DNA from: a virus
Reading direction: 5' to 3' (one strand)
DNA: 24,563 nt
IMG/VR virus record: IMGVR_UViG_3300047994_000097
Span: 1-24,563 of that record
This document shows positions 21,800 to 24,563 of the stretch, in pieces. The position numbers and the translations under genes were made by a program. Each line of letters begins with the position of its first letter. Positions within the stretch are counted from its first letter, which is position 1. Under the pieces are notes generated by a model. It ran no database searches. It worked only from the letters and a program-made list of their open reading frames with translations, and was not told the origin of the DNA.

Positions 21800-22039
21800 T
21801 TACCCCCCGAACGGCACCTGTTGTGCGATTTGGAGAGGTCGCATAATCGCCTGATAACTAGCGATGCCGGCGTTTAGCGTTTCCCTGGCGACGTCGAATG
21901 GCATGGTGATAACGACGTCACCCTCATCGGTTTTGAACGTGAATTCTACATTGTGTAGCATTCCGGCATGGTGCGTGTAAACGGCACGGCATGCTGTTCC
22001 CTTTGTCGCGGTGAATTGGGTTTGCTTTTTGCGTGTCAT
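21800..22039 (-). CDS. Hypothetical protein on leaderless minus-strand transcript (79 aa)
   Basis: The ATG at 22039 is six bases after a TAGCAT -10, so it is predicted to be leaderless. The protein begins with a basic MTRKKQTQFTATKG and continues with a beta-rich VEFTFKTDEGDVVITMPFDV, then a helix. The function is unknown. It is transcribed divergently from 22141 across a compact 100-bp intergenic region. Confidence 0.7.
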   Translation of the reverse strand: MTRKKQTQFTATKGTACRAVYTHHAGMLHNVEFTFKTDEGDVVITMPFDVARETLNAGIASYQAIMRPLQIAQQVPFGG

Positions 22040-22045
22040 AATGCA

Positions 22046-22074
22046 ATGCTAATGCATGCTAATGCAGGTGTCAA
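22046..22074 (-). promoter_or_regulatory. Leaderless promoter with tandem operator-like repeat
   Basis: On the minus strand, TTGACA (22074-22069), 17-nt spacer, TAGCAT (22051-22046), six bases, then ATG. The spacer and -10 consist of a perfect tandem repeat of ATGCTAATGC (22046-22055 and 22056-22065), a probable regulator binding site. Confidence 0.75.
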
Positions 22075-22105
22075 TTTCCGTCGATAAATCGCCCCTAAAA
22101 AGTCC

Positions 22106-22134
22106 TTGGGTAGTCGAGGGGGGTATGGTAGTAT
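22106..22134 (+). promoter_or_regulatory. Leaderless promoter for 22141 gene
   Basis: TTGGGT (22106-22111), 17-nt spacer, TGG-TAGTAT (-10 at 22129-22134), six bases, ATG 22141. Confidence 0.7.
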
Positions 22135-22140
22135 TGTCAT

Positions 22141-22368
22141 ATGACGAACAACGATCACATCACCGAAACCCAAAAGTTCATCGATGAGCGAGTGCAAGGT
22201 CGCGACATCGAGAAACTGTTCGACACGTTCATCGAGGGGGTCACCGACACGCTCCTCGACGAGGTCGCTCACCCCGACGATGACGACGCCGCCAACGCGA
22301 TCATCGACTACATCATCGAGGCGACGATGTCAAGGTTCAATTACCGATACGTCGCCCCGACGGAATAA
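22141..22368 (+). CDS. Hypothetical acidic protein with MTNN start (75 aa)
   Basis: Begins ATGACGAACAAC, six bases after the -10, without a Shine-Dalgarno site. It is helical and acidic, containing KLFDTFIEGVTDTLLDEVAH and ANAIIDYIIEATMSRFNYRY. No family is recognised. A GC hairpin and boundary repeat R3 follow. Confidence 0.7.
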   Translation: MTNNDHITETQKFIDERVQGRDIEKLFDTFIEGVTDTLLDEVAHPDDDDAANAIIDYIIEATMSRFNYRYVAPTE

Positions 22369-22376
22369 CGAGGAAG

Positions 22377-22392
22377 CCCCCAGCAATGGGGG
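22377..22392 (+). terminator. GC hairpin terminator
   Basis: CCCCC-AGCAAT-GGGGG starting nine bases after the stop of the 22141 gene. Confidence 0.65.
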
Positions 22393-22450
22393 TGACCCGT
22401 GTGTGAGGAGCCTTCAGCGGCCGTATGAAGCCGTAGCGCGCTGGGGGTAA

Positions 22451-22465
22451 AGGTCTAGATATCTG
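22451..22465. repeat. Boundary repeat R3
   Basis: AGGTCTAGATATCTG, identical to R1 and R2. It is flanked by GGGGG (about 22443-22447) and CCCCCC (about 22476-22481). It lies between converging genes 22141 (+) and 22734 (-). Confidence 0.75.
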
Positions 22466-22533
22466 CCCGGAAGAAACCCCCCACACACGCCCGCCTCCCC
22501 CCGAGCAGGGCATTCATCTCGAGGGGAGGGGAG

Positions 22534-22734
22534 TCAGATCTGGTCGCTGTCGTCGAGGGGCGGCCAGAAGGCGGCATCGCGTCGGGCGATGATGACCTTG
22601 CCTTCCTTGGTGTCGATGCGGCACCTCAGGTGGTCGATGAGGCGCACCCGGGAGGTCGTGTGCGGTTCCCCGTCGGCGGTCTCGAAGCGGTCGCCTGCGG
22701 TGAGGTCTTCGGCCTTGATCATGTTGTTCGTCAT
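22534..22734 (-). CDS. Hypothetical beta-rich protein with MTNN start (66 aa)
   Basis: The ATG at 22734 begins ATGACGAACAACATG. AEDLTAGDRFETADGEPHTT followed by a strand-rich middle resembles a small beta-barrel type seen in other actinophage proteins (LxxGDRFxxADGxxYTV). Predicted leaderless; a -10 (TAAGGT) lies six bases upstream on the minus strand. Confidence 0.7.
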   Translation of the reverse strand: MTNNMIKAEDLTAGDRFETADGEPHTTSRVRLIDHLRCRIDTKEGKVIIARRDAAFWPPLDDSDQI

Positions 22735-22740
22735 ATGACT

Positions 22741-22769
22741 ACCTTACCATGCCGAGGGCGACCGCCCTA
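22741..22769 (-). promoter_or_regulatory. Extended -10 leaderless promoter (weak -35)
   Basis: On the minus strand, TGG precedes TAAGGT (-10 at 22746-22741), and six bases later comes ATG 22734. No good -35 is seen (TAGGGC or CTAGGG). Confidence 0.5.
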
Positions 22770-22814
22770 GGACATCGCGGCTATTGATAATGATTAGCAA
22801 GTGCCACGGTTGCC

Positions 22815-22843
22815 TTAGAAGATGCTGCAAGGCATGGTAAGAT
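22815..22843 (+). promoter_or_regulatory. Leaderless promoter for 22850 gene
   Basis: TTAGAA (22815-22820), 17-nt spacer, TGG-TAAGAT (-10 at 22838-22843), six bases, ATG 22850. Confidence 0.65.
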
Positions 22844-22849
22844 GCTTGC

Positions 22850-23080
22850 ATGACGAACAACAACAACCCCGCGATCGAGGTACTCCCTTGGACGCCGCCC
22901 ACCCCCGCGCCTGCCGGTTATGTCTCCGAGGCCGAGGTCATCCGCCACCTCACCGAAGATGAGGGGTACACCCCGACTGAGGCGGTCGACATGATGAACG
23001 ACGTCTACGCCGAATGGGGCGCACGCATCATGCTGACCTTCGACCAGTGGGAAATCGAAATCATGAGGCAGATCAATTAA
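22850..23080 (+). CDS. Hypothetical protein with MTNN start (76 aa)
   Basis: Begins ATGACGAACAACAACAAC (MTNNNN), predicted leaderless. A Pro-rich linker (LPWTPPTPAPAGY) is followed by a helical segment (SEAEVIRHLTEDEGYTPTEA) and an acidic-aromatic C-terminus. No family is recognised. Confidence 0.7.
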   Translation: MTNNNNPAIEVLPWTPPTPAPAGYVSEAEVIRHLTEDEGYTPTEAVDMMNDVYAEWGARIMLTFDQWEIEIMRQIN

Positions 23081-23094
23081 GTTCTGGGGTCGCC

Positions 23095-23124
23095 TTGACA
23101 AGGTGCTGAGGCGGCCCCTATAAT
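23095..23124 (+). promoter_or_regulatory. Consensus leaderless promoter
   Basis: TTGACA (23095-23100), 18-nt spacer, TATAAT (23119-23124): both hexamers are perfect consensus. Six bases later comes ATG 23131. It is the strongest promoter in the window by sequence. Confidence 0.85.
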
Positions 23125-23130
23125 TGAACT

Positions 23131-23262
23131 ATGACGAACAACAACCACCTCACCACCGCCGACATCGCGCGCATCGCTGCATCGCTTCGCACCGCGAACT
23201 TCAACCCGACCAAGGGGCGCACCACCCCGCGCACCACCACCACGAAGCGGAACAACCGATGA
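23131..23262 (+). CDS. Small Thr/Arg-rich protein with MTNN start (43 aa)
   Basis: Begins ATGACGAACAACAACCAC. A short helix (TADIARIAASLRTA) is followed by a basic Thr/Pro/Arg tail. The stop TGA at 23260-23262 overlaps the next ATG. Support is the strong promoter and overlap; function is unknown. Confidence 0.65.
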   Translation: MTNNNHLTTADIARIAASLRTANFNPTKGRTTPRTTTTKRNNR

Positions 23263-23384
23263 GGGCCCCCGACCACACGGGGGTCAACATCCCGGTGCTC
23301 TTCGCCGCTCTGGTCATGACCGCACTGGTCGCCTCGCCACTCATCGCTCTGCTCATCATCGGACTCCAGGAGGTCTTCGCATGA
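23259..23384 (+). CDS. Small single-pass membrane protein (41 aa)
   Basis: ATG 23259 overlaps the preceding stop and its stop overlaps the next ATG. VLFAALVMTALVASPLIALL is a clear transmembrane segment with short ends. It is probably an inner-membrane microprotein; its role could be exclusion or lysis-related, but nothing in the sequence decides this. Confidence 0.65.
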   Translation: MRAPDHTGVNIPVLFAALVMTALVASPLIALLIIGLQEVFA

Positions 23385-23521
23385 ACCGCCGCTCAACCAT
23401 GAAGTTCAAGGTCCGCTGGGACCGCCTCTTCGCATCGCTCTCCCTCGGCATCCTTCTCGGGTTCATGGGATGCTGGGCGCTCAACATCGCCACGGACCGC
23501 CTGCCTCCCTGCCAGTCATAG
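23381..23521 (+). CDS. Small membrane protein with in-frame amber stop (46 aa; readthrough 70 aa)
   Basis: ATG 23381 overlaps the preceding stop. A basic N-terminus (MNRRSTMKFKVRWDR) is followed by a membrane segment (LFASLSLGILLGFMGCWAL). The frame ends at TAG 23519-23521, but the next codons continue in frame as a protein-like segment ending DASEMGNGIGQDFIAP at TAA 23591-23593. It could be translational readthrough, a fresh nonsense mutation or a sequencing error. Confidence 0.65.
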   Translation: MNRRSTMKFKVRWDRLFASLSLGILLGFMGCWALNIATDRLPPCQS

Positions 23522-23615
23522 TCCGACTCGAGGTGCTACTGGGACGCCTCCGAGATGGGCAACGGAATCGGGCAGGACTTCATCGCCCCCTAAGACCTCC
23601 TCCAGTGAGGACCTC

Positions 23616-23650
23616 CTCCCCGGCACTGTTCGTCATAAACAGCCGGGGAG
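23616..23650 (+). terminator. Strong stem-loop terminator
   Basis: CTCCCCGG/CCGGGGAG, extended inwards by CTGTT/AACAG around CGTCATA, 23 bases after the readthrough stop. It ends the 23131 operon. Confidence 0.7.
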
Positions 23651-23705
23651 TAGAGGTGTGTAGCAGGGCCTGAGAGACTCCCTCGCGCGGGCATGGTGTG
23701 GGGGG

Positions 23706-23720
23706 ATATCTAGACATCTG
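23706..23720. repeat. Boundary repeat R4 (diverged)
   Basis: ATATCTAGACATCTG, 12 of 15 matches to R1-R3, preceded by GGGGGG. It has no matching C-run; instead a hairpin CCTCAG/CTGAGG lies about 30 bp downstream. It lies between the 23131 operon and the 23817 promoter. Confidence 0.6.
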
Positions 23721-23781
23721 GGTACTCTACTAGGGCCTCAGGGAGCCACTGAGGGCTACCAAGATGGCTGGCAAGAAGACC

Positions 23782-23810
23782 TTGGGTCTCACGGCATGCT
23801 GTGGTAAGGT
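23782..23810 (+). promoter_or_regulatory. Leaderless promoter for 23817 gene
   Basis: TTGGGT (23782-23787), 17-nt spacer, TGG-TAAGGT (-10 at 23805-23810), six bases, ATG 23817. The -35 hexamer is the same as at 22106. Confidence 0.7.
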
Positions 23811-23816
23811 AGTCTT

Positions 23817-24029
23817 ATGACGAACCACACCGCATACCACACCGATTCCACCTCGACGGTCGCACTCGCACCCGGGGCCATCCTCACAGACTTCCGAGGC
23901 GAGGAATGGGTCTTCGAGCAGATCACCCGACCCAAGACTGAGGGCCGCTCAGCCAAGGTCGAGGTTTCGCAGGATGGCCACACTCGCGAGTTCTACGCTG
24001 AGGTCTTCCCAGGACTGGAGGTGATCTGA
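23817..24029 (+). CDS. Hypothetical beta-rich protein with MTNH start (70 aa)
   Basis: Begins ATGACGAACCAC, predicted leaderless. It contains APGAILTDFRGEEWVFEQI and KVEVSQDGHTREFYAEVF, a small all-beta layout common in actinophage hypotheticals (G..L.DFRGE.W). The next gene's Shine-Dalgarno (GGAGGTGATC) lies inside its 3' end. Confidence 0.7.
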   Translation: MTNHTAYHTDSTSTVALAPGAILTDFRGEEWVFEQITRPKTEGRSAKVEVSQDGHTREFYAEVFPGLEVI

Positions 24030-24033
24030 TATC

Positions 24034-24240
24034 ATGTCGACCATGACAATCTGGCAGAAGGCAACCGAAGAGGTCCTCAGCAAGGCTGGGGCAAAGGCCA
24101 TCCGCCGAGGCAAGCCGTTGAAGGTCCGCTCCTCCAAGGATCTGCTCTGGTACCTCGACCATGGTTGGGAGGTCATCTCCCACACCGAGCCGTCCTACGC
24201 TCAGGGCGAGTTCTGGTGGTTGAAGGCTCCGAAGGAATAG
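24034..24240 (+). CDS. Hypothetical protein (68 aa)
   Basis: ATG 24034 follows GGAGGTGATC (24017-24026) by seven bases, four bases after the previous stop; an in-frame ATG at 24043 is an alternative. It is basic, with RRGKPLKVRSSKDLLWYLDH and an aromatic C-terminus (EFWWLKAPKE). The family is unknown. It is the last supported gene before the non-coding right end. Confidence 0.65.
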   Translation: MSTMTIWQKATEEVLSKAGAKAIRRGKPLKVRSSKDLLWYLDHGWEVISHTEPSYAQGEFWWLKAPKE

Positions 24241-24563
24241 ACAGAGACGGAAGCCGCACGGGCGCTCGCAGAAGGCCCCCCCAACTTCACCCCTTACGAA
24301 ACGACCGCGACCCTTTGATCGCTCTTGCCCCTCGATTTGATCGCATCGCGCGATTGAATCGGGGGGCATCATTGCGGAGATGCATGTCAGGCGGCATAGA
24401 AGCGTCATGGGAGCGATCAATCGCGCATCATGAGGGGGTAATTAGGGTAGGGCGCATTGAGGCGCGCAGAGGGCGTCAGGAGGCGCGTCATAGGGGAGGC
24501 ATATCATAGGGGGGTGTTATAGGGGCGTATATAGGGGGTGTCATGGCGGCATGTAAAAGAGTC
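24241..24563. other. Non-coding G-rich right end with inverted and direct repeats
   Basis: No supported gene. TTGATCGCTC (24315-24324) pairs with GAGCGATCAA (24411-24420), and GCGCGATTGA (24348-24357) with TCAATCGCGC (24417-24426). CCCC-T-CGATT (24328-24337) can pair with AATCGGGGG (24357-24365). From 24431 the strand is very G-rich, with ATAGGGG at 24490, 24506, 24519 and 24531. It is a candidate genome terminus, packaging or origin region. Confidence 0.5.

Noticed and set aside
22781-23101. 106-aa minus-strand frame
   Set aside because: It opposes two plus-strand genes with promoters and has no promoter or ribosome site of its own.

Overview
The window looks like the early, DNA-metabolism half of a double-stranded DNA tailed phage (or a prophage-like contig) of a high-GC actinobacterium. 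The reasons are tightly packed ATGA/TGATG-overlapping genes, a phage replication and recombination set, many small Cys-rich proteins of unknown function, and several apparently leaderless promoters, a gene arrangement common in Actinobacteria. I see no structural, lysis, integrase, tRNA, rRNA or CRISPR genes. The host genus cannot be fixed from the sequence; Microbacterium- or Arthrobacter-like hosts are plausible guesses.

Left block (1-13007, all + strand). It opens with the 3' part of a SNF2-type helicase. A nucleotide-metabolism operon follows (1277-5400): a thymidylate-kinase-like P-loop kinase, an all-alpha NTP pyrophosphatase (dUTPase/dCTPase type), two tandem thymidylate-synthase-superfamily proteins, two tiny ORFs and a dCMP deaminase. 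In both synthase homologues the pyrimidine-reading Asn appears to be Asp, the residue found in T4 dCMP hydroxymethylase, so the set resembles the T4 hydroxymethylcytosine precursor pathway. Next come an unusual DNA polymerase I with a degenerate uracil-DNA-glycosylase-like N-terminus, a degenerate LAGLIDADG protein, a small HTH protein and small ORFs. A recombination block ends this part: Cas4/RecB-like nuclease, Sak4-like ATPase, DUF669-like ssDNA-binding protein and VRR-NUC nuclease.

Middle block. A strong bidirectional terminator (13136-13176) separates the left block from a minus-strand group (13192-14781). That group encodes an acidic HeH/SAP-like DNA-binding protein and two zinc-binding-type hypotheticals. 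Divergent promoters at 14818-14901 then start a plus-strand run with a primase-helicase fusion (15177-17246) and a string of small Cys-rich hypotheticals up to 19689.

Right block (19690-24563). This is a mosaic of small transcription units. Most start with a compact promoter whose -10 hexamer lies exactly six bases before the start codon, so the mRNAs are predicted to be leaderless. Five unrelated genes begin with the same ATGACGAAC start. Units end in GC hairpins and are separated by four copies of a 15-bp repeat (consensus close to AGGTCTAGATATCTG), flanked in three copies by G- and C-runs. The window ends in a non-coding, G-rich segment with inverted repeats and four ATAGGGG copies, possibly a genome end or packaging region.

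The most unusual signals are the recurrent leaderless promoter with its shared ATGACGAAC start and boundary repeat, and the duplicated Asp-type thymidylate-synthase-like pair in a nucleotide-modification-like operon.
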